Assembly: GCA_903878115.1 (NCBI GenBank) | Contig: CAIRGO010000290.1 | Span: 1-33,792 of the forward strand | Direction of reading: 5' to 3' | Origin: Akkermansiaceae bacterium | GTDB lineage: Bacteria; Verrucomicrobiota; Verrucomicrobiia; Verrucomicrobiales; Akkermansiaceae | DNA: 33,792 nt | In this document: positions 1-8,628 of the stretch, piece by piece | Numbering within the stretch: position 1 is the first letter of the stretch | Layout: each line of letters begins with the position of its first letter | The notes under the pieces: generated by a model | Told to the model about the DNA's origin: nothing | The model's input: only the letters and a program-made list of their open reading frames with translations | Database searches by the model: none | Translations under genes and position numbers: made by a program

Positions 1-1127
1 CCCCAGGCGACGAGGGTTTCATCGAGCAGGCCACGGCGCTTGAGATCGATGACGAGCGCGGCACTGGCCTGATCGGTTTCCTTGCAGTTATTGCGGTGAT
101 TTCCGACGACGTCGCTGTGGGCGTCCCAGCCTTCATGGAAGATGTTCACGAAGCGCACTCCGCGTTCGATCATGCGGCGGGCCAGTAGGCAGGCACGGGC
201 AAACGAGGGAACGGCGGGATCGCAGCCATAGAGGTCGAGGGTTTCCTTCGTCTCGCTGCGCAGATCCATGAGCTCCGGCGCGGAGGTCTGCATGCGGAAG
301 GCCATTTCATAGTTGGCAAGGCGGGTGGCGATTTCCGGATCACCGGTCGCATCGAGACGCTTGTGGTTGAGGGCGCTGACGAGGTCGATGGTGTCCCGCT
401 GGAGCTTGGGGTCGATGCCGGCCGGATTGGTGACGTTAAGGATCGGATCGCCTTGATTGCGGAAACGCACGCCGGTGTAGACGCTGGGCAGGAAGCCGCT
501 CGACCACAGGCCGCTGCCGCCACTGATGCCGCTGCCGGTGCTGAGAACCACGAAGGCCGGCAGATCGCTGGTGACGCAGCCGAGTCCATAGGTGGCCCAT
601 GAACCGATGCTCGGGCGACCTGGGACGGCGAAGCCGGTTTGGAAAAAGGTCTGGGCGGGAGCGTGGTTGAATTGATCGGTGTGGCAGGAGCGGATCAGAC
701 AGATGTCATCGACGATCTTGGAAAGATAAGGCAGGGCTTCGGAGATTTCCATGCCCGACTGACCGTGGCGGGCGAACTTGAACTGCGGTCCCATGACGGC
801 GGCATCGGCGCGGATGAACGCGAGCCGCTGGCCTTCCGTGACCGAAGCCGGGAGAGGCTTGCCGTCCATCTTGGTGAGGTCCGGCTTGAAATCGAAGAGA
901 TCGAGATGGCTCGGTGCGCCTGCCATGAAGAGATGGATGACGGCCTTGGCCTTGCCCGCGAAGTGGCCAGGATGTGGCGCCATGGGGTTGACGAAAGCAG
1001 GAGCGGTTTGCGCACCCACTCGTTCTGCGAGCAATCCCGCGAGAGCCATTTTTCCGACGCCAACGCCGCAGTCGCGAAGGAAGTGACGGCGGGTGATATC
1101 AAGACAACGATGTTGAAAAGGGTTCAT
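1..1127 (-). CDS. DUF1501 domain-containing secreted protein (partial, C-terminus off the left edge)
   Basis: About 375 codons are readable from an ATG at 1127 down to base 1; the 3' end lies outside the window. The N-terminus has a twin-arginine motif (TRRHFLRD, Arg13-Arg14) followed by a short hydrophobic stretch, so Tat export is likely. The body carries hallmarks of DUF1501, a family related to the alkaline phosphatase/sulfatase fold and abundant in Planctomycetota and Verrucomicrobiota: KAKAVIHLFMAGAPSHLDLFD near residue 50, then IRSCHTDQFNHAPAQTF, and later RFVNIFHEGWDAHSDV. It starts only 8 bp after the stop of the PSD1 gene upstream, so the two form one transcription unit, as these families commonly do. 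The biochemical role of DUF1501 proteins is not established; a role with the partner in polymer degradation is often assumed. Confidence 0.9.
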   Translation of the reverse strand, partial: MNPFQHRCLDITRRHFLRDCGVGVGKMALAGLLAERVGAQTAPAFVNPMAPHPGHFAGKAKAVIHLFMAGAPSHLDLFDFKPDLTKMDGKPLPASVTEGQRLAFIRADAAVMGPQFKFARHGQSGMEISEALPYLSKIVDDICLIRSCHTDQFNHAPAQTFFQTGFAVPGRPSIGSWATYGLGCVTSDLPAFVVLSTGSGISGGSGLWSSGFLPSVYTGVRFRNQGDPILNVTNPAGIDPKLQRDTIDLVSALNHKRLDATGDPEIATRLANYEMAFRMQTSAPELMDLRSETKETLDLYGCDPAVPSFARACLLARRMIERGVRFVNIFHEGWDAHSDVVGNHRNNCKETDQASAALVIDLKRRGLLDETLVAW

Positions 1128-1135
1128 GCAGGTGA

Positions 1136-4100
1136 TCAGCTTTTGGTGACAAATTCATCCATGTTCATCAAGGCGCGAGCCACGGCGGTCCAGGCTGCGC
1201 GTGGGAGGATGGTTTCGGCAGGTCCGTTTCCGGCGAGGGCCTTGGCCGACTCGGGAGCAGCGGTGAAGCGTTGTTGCTGCTTGTGATAGAAATCGATGAC
1301 CGCAACGAGTTCCTCTGGCGAAGGAGGTCGCGAGAAGCAGCGCACGAAGGCCTCGGACGCCAGTTGCTCGGGAGTGCCCGGGGTTTCCACCAGGTGTTTG
1401 CCGAGAGCCTGGGAGGCCTCGATGATCGTGACATCGTTGAGCAACGACAGGGCTTGGAGCGGCGTGTTCGACTTGTCCCGATTGACAATGCAGGCCTCGC
1501 CGGTGGGTGCATCGAAGGTGTTAGCAAAGGCAAATGGAGCGGTGCGCTTGGCGAAGGTGTAAAGGCTCCGGCGATATCGGTCCTCGCCGTTGCTAGTGTT
1601 CCAGGAGAGGGCTCCAAACGTCCCCTCGGTGGTGACGCTGGCGGGCTGTGGCGGAAAGACACTGGGGCCCATCATTTTGTTGGAAAGGAGGCCAGCCGAA
1701 CGCAGCGCCGAATCGCGCACCTCCTCGGCGTCGAGTCGCAAGCGCGGTCCTCGCCAAAGCAGGACGTTTTCCGGATCCTTTTCCTCACCAGCAGCGGTGG
1801 AGGAGCTCGATTGCCTGTAGGTCTGGCTGGTGACGATCAGGCGGTGGAGTTTCTTGAACGACCAGCCTTCATCCATGAAGCGGATCGCCAACCAGTCGAG
1901 CAACTGCGGATGGGAAGGCGGGCTGCTTTGAAATCCGAAGTCCTCCTGGGTCTTGACGATGCCGCGACCGAAGAAGGTCGCCCAGGCGCGATTGACGACC
2001 ACGCGGGCAGTGAGCGGGTTGTCGCGACTGACCAGCCAGCGGGCAAAGCCGAGGCGGTTCTTCGGAGCTCCGGCAGGTAGGGGATTGAGAATCGATAAAA
2101 CTGCGGGTTCCACAGCATCGGTGGGTTGCGTCCATTCACCGCGATTGTGAATGAAGGTGCGGCGTGGGTTTTCGGCGGGGCGTTCCTGAAGCACCAGCGA
2201 GGTTAGGAACGATTGCGGGCGCCGCAGTTCGTCGATCTCCTTGCGTGAGGCGACAAGCTCGGGGGCATTGAGAAGGAATTCGTTTCTCAGTACCTGGGTC
2301 TCCGCCTCGGTCCGATCCGGCTTGTGGATCAAGGGCTGCACATCGGAGGAAACCTGGCTGGCTACCACCTCGCCCGACTGGGTGGTGAGGGAGATCCGGA
2401 ATTTTCCCAATGAACAGGCATAGTGCCGTCCGAACATCATCGTGAGATTGAGGCTGGAGGCGGTGAGAGGTTTCTCCAATTGGAAGATGGCCTCGTGGGC
2501 GCGGCCTTGGCCTTCCGCGCAGCTCCATCCTGTCTCCGGATTTCCATCGATCGCGAAACTGGCCTCGGCCTGCGAGCCGAAATTGTTCTTCGCATAACTC
2601 TGACTGGCTTTGGCGATCTTGACCGGCTGGCCGTCGGCAGTGAGTTGGAACTCGCCTAACAGGAAATCGCCCTTGGGTCCTTCGTAGTAGGCCATGCCGG
2701 GGCCACGGGCAGGCAATCTCGGATCTGGCAGGGCTTCCAATCGGATGGCGGTGACGGCTTCGGGTGGCTTGCCGAGATCGACCTGATAGGTGTCCGCCTT
2801 GGTGATGTCGCCGGAGACGAAGACAGTGGAATCCGCTTGGATTGTTAGAAGAGGAAGATTCGAGGTGGCTTTGACCGGAGTGACGACCTGCCAACTCGCA
2901 GTATGGGACTTCTGTTGGTCGAGCCACATGGAGAATGCCTTCGCCAACGATTCCTTGCGGAGTGATTCCGGGTCACCGGTGGAAAGTGCCGCAGCACCGA
3001 AGCTGACCTTCATCCGTCCGATGGTGTGCAAGGAGCCGTGCTGCTGTTTGACGACGACTGTCGTGTCGCCAGTCGCGTCGACGGGAGTTTCAAACGTGAA
3101 AGTCGCGGATTTGTTTCCATGGATGTCCTGATCCGGAGCTTGCACAGCCCAACCCGTGTCGTTCCTGCCGTCGATGGCGGCCGTGATGGGGTAGTCGGGT
3201 TGTTCGACGTTGGCGGTCGGCTGCGTGAGCTTCACAATCTGTCCCCCTACGCGGACTTCCAGCTCACTGAGGACAAAGTTGCCGTGTGGTGTTCTTCCGG
3301 GTCCTTTTCCAGGAAGCGAGTCATCTGTTAGAGCCTCGATGCGGAGGCGGGAGAACTTTCCCTTGAGCCCGGCAAACTGCAGGATCGCAGTGCTTGTGGG
3401 CGGTCCAGGTGCGGTGAAGAGAACCGAGCTGTCGTCGAGGGTTCGAGTGGCTTCGGCGGGTTCCGTGGTCATTGTAGGCGTAGGAGTGGTCCAGACCATC
3501 GATGGATCGTTAACCGGCCACTTGAGCGGCAGAGCGGCAACCAGCTCGTCTGCCTTGGCGATCCGTGCTGCTGCCCCTCGCTCCTGATCCGGACTGGGCA
3601 GCTCTAGGGTCGGCTCGTCCGCATTGTCGAGGAACGCCATCATCGAATAATACTCACGATGCGGGATCGGATCGTATTTGTGGGTGTGGCACTGGCAGCA
3701 CTGAAGTGTTAGTCCCAGCCAGGTGGCACCGGTGGTGGCCACTCGATCCACCATGGCCTTGAAGCGGTATTCCAAGGGGTCAATGCCGCCTTCCTCGTTG
3801 AGCATGGTGTTGCGATGAAACCCGGTGGCGATTCGTTGATCTGCGGTGGCGCCAGGGAGCAGGTCGCCGGCGATCTGTTCGATGGTGAATTGATCGAAGG
3901 GCATGTCATCATTGAGTGCCTTGATTACCCAATCGCGATAGGGCCAGATCGTGCGTCCACGGTCCTTCTCGTAGCCGTTGGTGTCGGCATAGCGGGCGAG
4001 ATCGAGCCATTTGCGGGCCCAGCGCTCGCCATATTGTGGAGAGGCGAGCAAGCGATCCACGGCCTTTTCATAGGCATCCGGTGTGCTATCGGCCAGATAC

Positions 4101-4669
4101 GCGGCTAGGTCTTCAGGTGTCGGGGGCAGGCCAATCAGATCGAAACTGACACGTCGGTAAAGAGCCGCCTTATCGGCTTCCGGGGAGGGCTTCAGTCCGC
4201 TCTGCTCGAGGGTCGAGCGCACGAAGGCATCGATCGGATGGGACGCTTCAGACTTGGGAATAGCAGGTGTGACGGGAGCTTGAAACGCCCAGTGCTTTTC
4301 GTATTTCGCCCCGGACGCGATCCACTTTTCCAAGACAACGATTTGCTCCGGGGTGAGTGCCTTCTTCGTGGAGGGTGGTGGCATTTGCTCATCTGGATCA
4401 TTGGAGTGCAGGCGTTTGATCATTTCACTCGAGGAAGGCTTGCCTGAAACGATCGCAGCCTCGCCGGATTTTCCGCCTTTCAGAGCTCCACTTAACTCGC
4501 TGAGCAGGAGTTCACCTTTGCGCTCCTTGTCATCTGGTCCGTGGCACTTGAAGCACGCGTCAGATAGGATCGGGCGCACATCGCGACTGAACGATGGCTC
4601 CTCCGCCCGGATGGTGAGCGCCATGCAGAAAAGGACTGTCAAGATGCGATGGATGTCGGGTGCTGGCAT
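1136..4669 (-). CDS. PSD1 / DUF1549-DUF1553 cytochrome c-like secreted protein
   Basis: This 1177-aa protein begins with a signal peptide (residues 1-22). Next comes a Planctomycete-type cytochrome c domain with the haem-binding motif C39-F-K-C42-H43. DUF1549 follows (about 145-350, ending in CQCHTHKYDPIPHREYY). The middle section has two similar beta-rich modules: one around GKGPGRTPHGNFVLSE, the other around RGPGMAYYEGPKGDFLLGE, each followed by a segment with AIDG and TGW. They look like an internal duplication of a discoidin-like fold. DUF1553 (NRLGFARWLVSRDNPLTARV onward) closes the protein. The ATG at 4669 is preceded by an A/C-rich leader with no Shine-Dalgarno site. It heads an operon with DUF1501. 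The family is thought to be periplasmic or outer-surface and redox-linked; the substrate is unknown. The gene is visibly more GC-rich than most of the rest of the window. Confidence 0.93.
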   Translation of the reverse strand: MPAPDIHRILTVLFCMALTIRAEEPSFSRDVRPILSDACFKCHGPDDKERKGELLLSELSGALKGGKSGEAAIVSGKPSSSEMIKRLHSNDPDEQMPPPSTKKALTPEQIVVLEKWIASGAKYEKHWAFQAPVTPAIPKSEASHPIDAFVRSTLEQSGLKPSPEADKAALYRRVSFDLIGLPPTPEDLAAYLADSTPDAYEKAVDRLLASPQYGERWARKWLDLARYADTNGYEKDRGRTIWPYRDWVIKALNDDMPFDQFTIEQIAGDLLPGATADQRIATGFHRNTMLNEEGGIDPLEYRFKAMVDRVATTGATWLGLTLQCCQCHTHKYDPIPHREYYSMMAFLDNADEPTLELPSPDQERGAAARIAKADELVAALPLKWPVNDPSMVWTTPTPTMTTEPAEATRTLDDSSVLFTAPGPPTSTAILQFAGLKGKFSRLRIEALTDDSLPGKGPGRTPHGNFVLSELEVRVGGQIVKLTQPTANVEQPDYPITAAIDGRNDTGWAVQAPDQDIHGNKSATFTFETPVDATGDTTVVVKQQHGSLHTIGRMKVSFGAAALSTGDPESLRKESLAKAFSMWLDQQKSHTASWQVVTPVKATSNLPLLTIQADSTVFVSGDITKADTYQVDLGKPPEAVTAIRLEALPDPRLPARGPGMAYYEGPKGDFLLGEFQLTADGQPVKIAKASQSYAKNNFGSQAEASFAIDGNPETGWSCAEGQGRAHEAIFQLEKPLTASSLNLTMMFGRHYACSLGKFRISLTTQSGEVVASQVSSDVQPLIHKPDRTEAETQVLRNEFLLNAPELVASRKEIDELRRPQSFLTSLVLQERPAENPRRTFIHNRGEWTQPTDAVEPAVLSILNPLPAGAPKNRLGFARWLVSRDNPLTARVVVNRAWATFFGRGIVKTQEDFGFQSSPPSHPQLLDWLAIRFMDEGWSFKKLHRLIVTSQTYRQSSSSTAAGEEKDPENVLLWRGPRLRLDAEEVRDSALRSAGLLSNKMMGPSVFPPQPASVTTEGTFGALSWNTSNGEDRYRRSLYTFAKRTAPFAFANTFDAPTGEACIVNRDKSNTPLQALSLLNDVTIIEASQALGKHLVETPGTPEQLASEAFVRCFSRPPSPEELVAVIDFYHKQQQRFTAAPESAKALAGNGPAETILPRAAWTAVARALMNMDEFVTKS

Positions 4670-4934
4670 TGTTGGGGTTTGTTACGCAGAGAGCGGAAAT
4701 TATATTACAAAAAATCCGATACACACGGTGATGCAGGGCGCAAGATATTTGTTTGCCGTTCAAAGAAGCTAATTGGAACGAGAGTCACCCGAATGCGGCA
4801 AGACCCTTCCTGATACATCGAGTTTTTCGAGACATGCTCTTTTTTTATCGTTTTTGTTAGGCCTGGGCGTTGATCGCGTTCGCAATCGTTTTGGCGATGT
4901 CCATGGGAAATTTGTGAATGCGATTTTGGGGTGT

Positions 4935-4964
4935 GAAATACTATGTTTGTAGTAAATGTGTCGC
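4935..4964 (-). promoter_or_regulatory. Candidate promoter with BlaI/MecI-like operator for the PSD1-DUF1501 operon
   Basis: The dyad TACTATGTTTGTAGTA occupies 4939-4954. Read leftward it sits between a weak -35 (GCGACA, 4964-4959) and a weak -10 (TATTTC, 4940-4935) with an 18-nt spacer. This is the same geometry as the dyad-containing promoter at 33116-33145. It would give a leader of about 260 nt before the PSD1 start at 4669. The half-site TACTAC/GTAGTA resembles operators of BlaI/MecI/CopY winged-helix repressors. The promoter hexamers are poor matches, so the dyad is better supported than the promoter. Confidence 0.4.
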
Positions 4965-4985
4965 GTTGATTTATCTACCACTAAT

Positions 4986-5064
4986 GGAGCGCGGGATTTA
5001 TCCCGCAATTCTTTCTCATAGGATCTTGAGCATGGATGTTGGTGCGGAATAAATTCCGCGCTCC
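4986..5064. repeat. Facing pair of REP-like palindromes
   Basis: Two 22-nt arms, 4986-5007 and 5043-5064, are inverted copies of each other with two differences. Each arm is also largely self-complementary around a central CGGGATTTATCCCG or CGGAATAAATTCCG. The two differences are a compensated pair within the palindrome, G:C in one copy and A:T in the other. A 35-nt spacer separates them. The arrangement matches REP/BIME-type extragenic palindromes, which are moved in trans by RAYT transposases and can act as transcript ends. No RAYT gene is in the window. Confidence 0.6.
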
Positions 5065-5086
5065 TATTTCAAAATCGATCTATGAA

Positions 5087-5902
5087 TTACTTAGAACGCA
5101 GAGGCGGCGCATCCATGAATTTCTTTATCGTAGGCGCTATGCTTTTGGCCCAGACTTGGTATCCCTCGGCGGTCAAATGGATACCGTCGGAAAACAAGGA
5201 CTTGTTGATCGAGCCATCGGGCATGAGAAACTGATCCTGCAAGTTCAGATACGCCACTTCATCAGGGTATTCGACCGCCGCGTTGATGGCATTGACTTGT
5301 TGGCATTTGGCCCATTTGACTTTATCGGCCACAGGCAGAAGTGCTAACATGATCACACGGGTCTCGGGCAGGCGACGACGAAATGCTTGAGCGATGGCCC
5401 TCTGCGCATGGGCGATGTCTGCGGGCGGACAGTTGGCGCCTAAATCCCATTTTTCCTTGCCGCCGTCACTTTGGGTCACGCCGAAATTATTGATGCCGCA
5501 GAGCAGCACTGCGACTTTTGGTTGTTGTCCCGCGGCAAAATCTAGGTTGCCGTGGGTGACTCTATAAAGCATCACCGGAGTGATATCGCCGGAGTTGCCC
5601 ATGTTGATGGGATTGTATTTTGCATAATTTTCGTTCCACACATCTTTGCCCGTGGCATTGCCGAGCGACCAAAACCAAGTTATGGAATCTCCGAAGAACA
5701 CCAACTTTGTCTGATCTGCGGCAGACACGGCGCGGTTGACTCTTTGAAATTCTCCATTCCAGTAACCGTCCTGCACTTTCTCTGGGATGGTAGTGCTCGG
5801 CGATGGCGGGATTTCATCCCAGAATTTTTGTGCTGCGCTTGCTGTGTTAGAATGAAGGCAAAGCAGGATTTGCAGAAATAATGTTGTGGGAATGAATTTC
5901 AT
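5087..5902 (-). CDS. SGNH/GDSL-type esterase, secreted
   Basis: This 271-aa protein has a signal peptide (cleavage likely after Ala23) and the blocks of the SGNH hydrolase superfamily. Block I is GDSITWFW with nucleophile Ser73, block II is NMGNSGD, block III is CGINNFG, and block V is SDGIHLTAEGY with Asp239 and His242. These proteins hydrolyse esters such as O-acetyl groups on carbohydrates, or act on lipids and platelet-activating-factor-like substrates; the sequence does not show which. It starts 9 bp after the stop of the DUF6288 gene and is probably cotranscribed with it. Export to the periplasm or cell surface fits a polysaccharide-processing role, but this is an inference. Confidence 0.88.
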   Translation of the reverse strand: MKFIPTTLFLQILLCLHSNTASAAQKFWDEIPPSPSTTIPEKVQDGYWNGEFQRVNRAVSAADQTKLVFFGDSITWFWSLGNATGKDVWNENYAKYNPINMGNSGDITPVMLYRVTHGNLDFAAGQQPKVAVLLCGINNFGVTQSDGGKEKWDLGANCPPADIAHAQRAIAQAFRRRLPETRVIMLALLPVADKVKWAKCQQVNAINAAVEYPDEVAYLNLQDQFLMPDGSINKSLFSDGIHLTAEGYQVWAKSIAPTIKKFMDAPPLRSK

Positions 5903-5911
5903 AGAGGCGTG

Positions 5912-8338
5912 TTACTTGAGTTTGATCAGCACGGGTGTTTCTGTTGATGCCTCGATCGCGGCAATGGTTTCTTTTACGCATTTGGCTTTCATGGCCATGA
6001 GTTGAGGCGGAAAGTCTTTCTCGTCTTTTTCAAAATAGTTGCCGATTTTTTTCAACTCAGGAATGACTGCTTTCGCATGGGTGCCATAGCTGAGCAGAAT
6101 TTTCATCAATTCAGGTGTCCGCTCTTGGCTGTCCCATGGATTCTGGTCACGGGTGTATTTGACACAAGCGGCGATTCCTTCCTCGACATGATTTTTTGCT
6201 AAGATGCGTAGCCCCTCTACACGAATCTGGTCAGCAAACATCTCGCCGCTGGGCGAACCGACGACGACTGCCTGAAGGATGGCGGGCAGTAGTGGTTTGA
6301 TTTCTTCTGCAGAGAGATTTTTGTAAACCGAGCAAATGGCACCGCGGGCGCGACCATCTTGGTTGGCAAGACCGATGCGCACGGCATCATAGAGAGCGGT
6401 GCGATCTACCCCTTCTAGCGAGTGGCTAAGCAAGCCGGGACTATGTTCGCCGCCTGCATCGAATAGGGCAAAAGTAATGTAGCGTTGCAGCATCGCGCGT
6501 GGATCATTTTTCGGATCGAATTGACCCAATAAGGCGAGGATTTTTGGCACTGATTTCATAGCGGGTTTACCGATACTTGCCAATGCTTCTGCTGCTTTGA
6601 CTTTCAGCCAGAAGTCATTTTCTGTTAACAATTTTTCTAACGCATCGACCGCAGGTTCACTGCGACCACCAATGGCGATCAGTGCTTGGCAGGCGCCGTA
6701 ACGAGCTTCGATCGTCGGAGATTGGAGCAATTTGATCAACGCGGGAATAGGCACATCTTTGCGACGGGCTAGGGAATTCGCGGCGCGTTCGCGGATGATC
6801 GGCGACCAACTGCTGAGGCATTCGAAGATTTCTTCGCTGTTTAATTTGTCATAGGCAGCATCGCGATCTTTGTTGTTCCAGCCGCGACCATCGTTGACGA
6901 GTGATTGTGCAGCCGTAGCATCGAGTTGCGGGATGATGGAGGGGCGTTTTCCTGTTAGATAAATTTTCTTCAGCGGCATCGCATAGGCGAGTAGATATGC
7001 CCCGCTGGCATCCCAGCCCTGATAGCTGTCATTGTCTTTCTCTGGTGGCCCTTGATGGGCGAATGATCCATCCCAACGACGCGCTAAATCAAAGTACCAT
7101 GTGCCATACTCTTTCATCCATGCTCCCGTTGCTTGAGGACCGGACTGGGCGACGGCTGGCATGGCCCATAAGATATTGAAAAAATTTCCCGTATGCCCGG
7201 TATCGCGCTCAGGTCCGTGACTAGCGCAACCCATGCGCGAGAAAAACTCTGCGCCTTTTGCATCACCGAGTAAGTTGAAAAGGACCGCTGCCATGCCGCA
7301 CTTGCCGTTGTCGTCGTGGTTCTGAATCCAGGGATGATGATCGCCATAGGGAACGGCTCCTTTGCCAATGTAAAAGCGCAGCAGGCGCGCGCTTAGTTCG
7401 ATCGCGGTGTCCACATGCGGATCATTCACGCCAGCGGTGCGTGCCAATACCAAAGAAATTGTCAGCGTAATTCCAGGAGAGTTCATCATCCCGTAGCCGC
7501 CCAGTCGACCATCTGGCAACGCGAAACCATGACCCCACGATCCTACCGCGCTTTGGCTTTTTGCCGCTTCGAGCGCGAGACGTTTCAGCCCGGGCATCAC
7601 TGATTTATCATTCGTGGCCATCACATATTCCGAGAGCAAAATGATGCAGTAGCCATAATGCCACGTCTGAAAACTATCAGCTTCATAATCTGCGGCCCAT
7701 TGCGCTTCTTTTTTCACCAACGACAGGTAGGACTTATCGCCACTGGCTAGCAGGGCGAGTGCATTCAGCGAGCGGATGATCGGGTCCTCATTATCGGTCG
7801 AATCTTTCATTCTTTTCGCCAGTGCTTTGCAGCCTTGTTCCAAAATCAGCGTAGATTTTTTGCAATCATACGGCGCGGTGGCACTGTAGTTACCTAGCAC
7901 TGGCAGTTCGATGCTTACCTCCTCGGTTTTGCCCGCCCGCCAACGGGTTAGGCTCAGTTTGCCCTGAGCGGCATCCGATTCGGCGACGGTTAGCGCCCTG
8001 CCCATTTCCGTGCGCGGGTCGTAGGAAAATGGCTTGCCACCAACGCCGAGAATCACGTCGCCCACTTCAAAAACTTTACCCGCAGGGGATTTTTTGTCCA
8101 CCTGGGTAATTGCGATTTGGCGGGTATCTGAGGTGACCATTTGATCGCAATAAATCCACCCACGCAGCCCCGTAGCCCCGAGGTTCCAGTCGTGAGCGGC
8201 ATCAGCGGGAATTGTCCCGCCATTGGTGAAATCTGGCATGATAAGTTCGCCACTCTTCGCTGCGATTGCAGAATGAATGAGAGAACTGGCAATGGCTAAC
8301 GAGAAAAGTGCCGTGAAGAGAGAATTTTTGGTGGTCAT
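5912..8338 (-). CDS. DUF6288-type secreted protein with PDZ-like domain and HEAT repeats
   Basis: This 808-aa protein has a signal peptide ending near residue 26 (IHSAIAA). A PDZ-like segment follows (about 80-150: SPAGKVFEVGDVILGVGGKPF). The central part (about 170-450) is helical with repeated Trp/Tyr/Gly-rich turns such as GSWGHGFALPDGRLGGYGMMNSPG, suggesting an alpha/alpha toroid. The C-terminal third has HEAT-like repeats (about 510-800: IIRERAANSLARR, VKAAEALASIGKPA). I recognise the N-terminal block as DUF6288, found mainly in Planctomycetota and Verrucomicrobiota; no activity is established. It is the first gene of a leftward pair with the SGNH hydrolase. ATG 8338 follows the signal-peptide frame and has no Shine-Dalgarno sequence. 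The combination suggests a periplasmic scaffold or processing factor, but this cannot be shown here. Confidence 0.8.
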   Translation of the reverse strand: MTTKNSLFTALFSLAIASSLIHSAIAAKSGELIMPDFTNGGTIPADAAHDWNLGATGLRGWIYCDQMVTSDTRQIAITQVDKKSPAGKVFEVGDVILGVGGKPFSYDPRTEMGRALTVAESDAAQGKLSLTRWRAGKTEEVSIELPVLGNYSATAPYDCKKSTLILEQGCKALAKRMKDSTDNEDPIIRSLNALALLASGDKSYLSLVKKEAQWAADYEADSFQTWHYGYCIILLSEYVMATNDKSVMPGLKRLALEAAKSQSAVGSWGHGFALPDGRLGGYGMMNSPGITLTISLVLARTAGVNDPHVDTAIELSARLLRFYIGKGAVPYGDHHPWIQNHDDNGKCGMAAVLFNLLGDAKGAEFFSRMGCASHGPERDTGHTGNFFNILWAMPAVAQSGPQATGAWMKEYGTWYFDLARRWDGSFAHQGPPEKDNDSYQGWDASGAYLLAYAMPLKKIYLTGKRPSIIPQLDATAAQSLVNDGRGWNNKDRDAAYDKLNSEEIFECLSSWSPIIRERAANSLARRKDVPIPALIKLLQSPTIEARYGACQALIAIGGRSEPAVDALEKLLTENDFWLKVKAAEALASIGKPAMKSVPKILALLGQFDPKNDPRAMLQRYITFALFDAGGEHSPGLLSHSLEGVDRTALYDAVRIGLANQDGRARGAICSVYKNLSAEEIKPLLPAILQAVVVGSPSGEMFADQIRVEGLRILAKNHVEEGIAACVKYTRDQNPWDSQERTPELMKILLSYGTHAKAVIPELKKIGNYFEKDEKDFPPQLMAMKAKCVKETIAAIEASTETPVLIKLK

Positions 8339-8525
8339 AACTGGGAAAAAAGTAAAGCAAAAATGGTAACAAAGTAACTACTACGTTAGGTTTTTCCATG
8401 AAATTACGGTATTTCGAAAAGAGTCTCAGATGATGTAAAATGCGCGATTCTACCATGCTAACAGCCTCTTTTACCTATCCAGAGTTAATCTGCTGGAAAA
8501 AAGTTCGATTTCTCACCGATTTTTC

Positions 8526-8553
8526 TTGTCAATTGGCATTCGATCCCTAGATT
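8526..8553 (+). promoter_or_regulatory. Candidate rpsA promoter
   Basis: TTGTCA at 8526-8531 and TAGATT at 8548-8553 are separated by 16 nt and resemble a sigma-70 type promoter. Transcription would begin near 8560 and give a leader of about 120 nt before the rpsA start at 8681. A long leader is expected for an autoregulated ribosomal protein gene. A mapped 5' end would settle it. Confidence 0.45.
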
Positions 8554-8580
8554 TCCCCTCCGTTTTCCTTTCGAAAACCC

Positions 8581-8628
8581 AACGCGCAGATGGAGCCCTG
8601 GTGTGCGTTGGTTACCAAATTCCAGGGC
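8581..8628 (+). promoter_or_regulatory. Structured rpsA leader, possible H-type pseudoknot
   Basis: AACGCGCA (8581-8588) can pair with TGTGCGTT (8602-8609), 8 pairs including one G-U. GCCCTGG (8595-8601), which lies in the loop of that stem, pairs perfectly with CCAGGGC (8622-8628). Together they make a classic H-type pseudoknot: 8-bp and 7-bp helices, a 6-nt loop, no junction gap, and a 12-nt third loop. About 50 nt of unpaired A/C-rich leader follow up to the start codon. Ribosomal S1 represses its own translation in E. coli through leader structure, so feedback control is a reasonable inference, though the E. coli leader is different. Confidence 0.45.

Larger units (their letters stand above)
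4670..5086. other. Non-coding spacer with operator-like dyad and REP-like palindromes
   Basis: No credible gene is visible here; the short reading frames lack family features and clash with the repeats. The spacer lies between two leftward operons, so it must hold the promoter of the PSD1-DUF1501 unit and the transcript end of the DUF6288-SGNH unit. It contains the dyad at 4939-4954 and the facing palindromes at 4986-5064. It also marks the change from the GC-rich block on its left to more AT-rich DNA on its right. Confidence 0.6.

Noticed and set aside
1271-2080. A 269-codon open frame on the plus strand opposite the PSD1 gene, with several shorter ones
   Set aside because: They lie antisense to a long gene with clear domains in GC-rich DNA, where stop codons are rare, and the translations show no family features.
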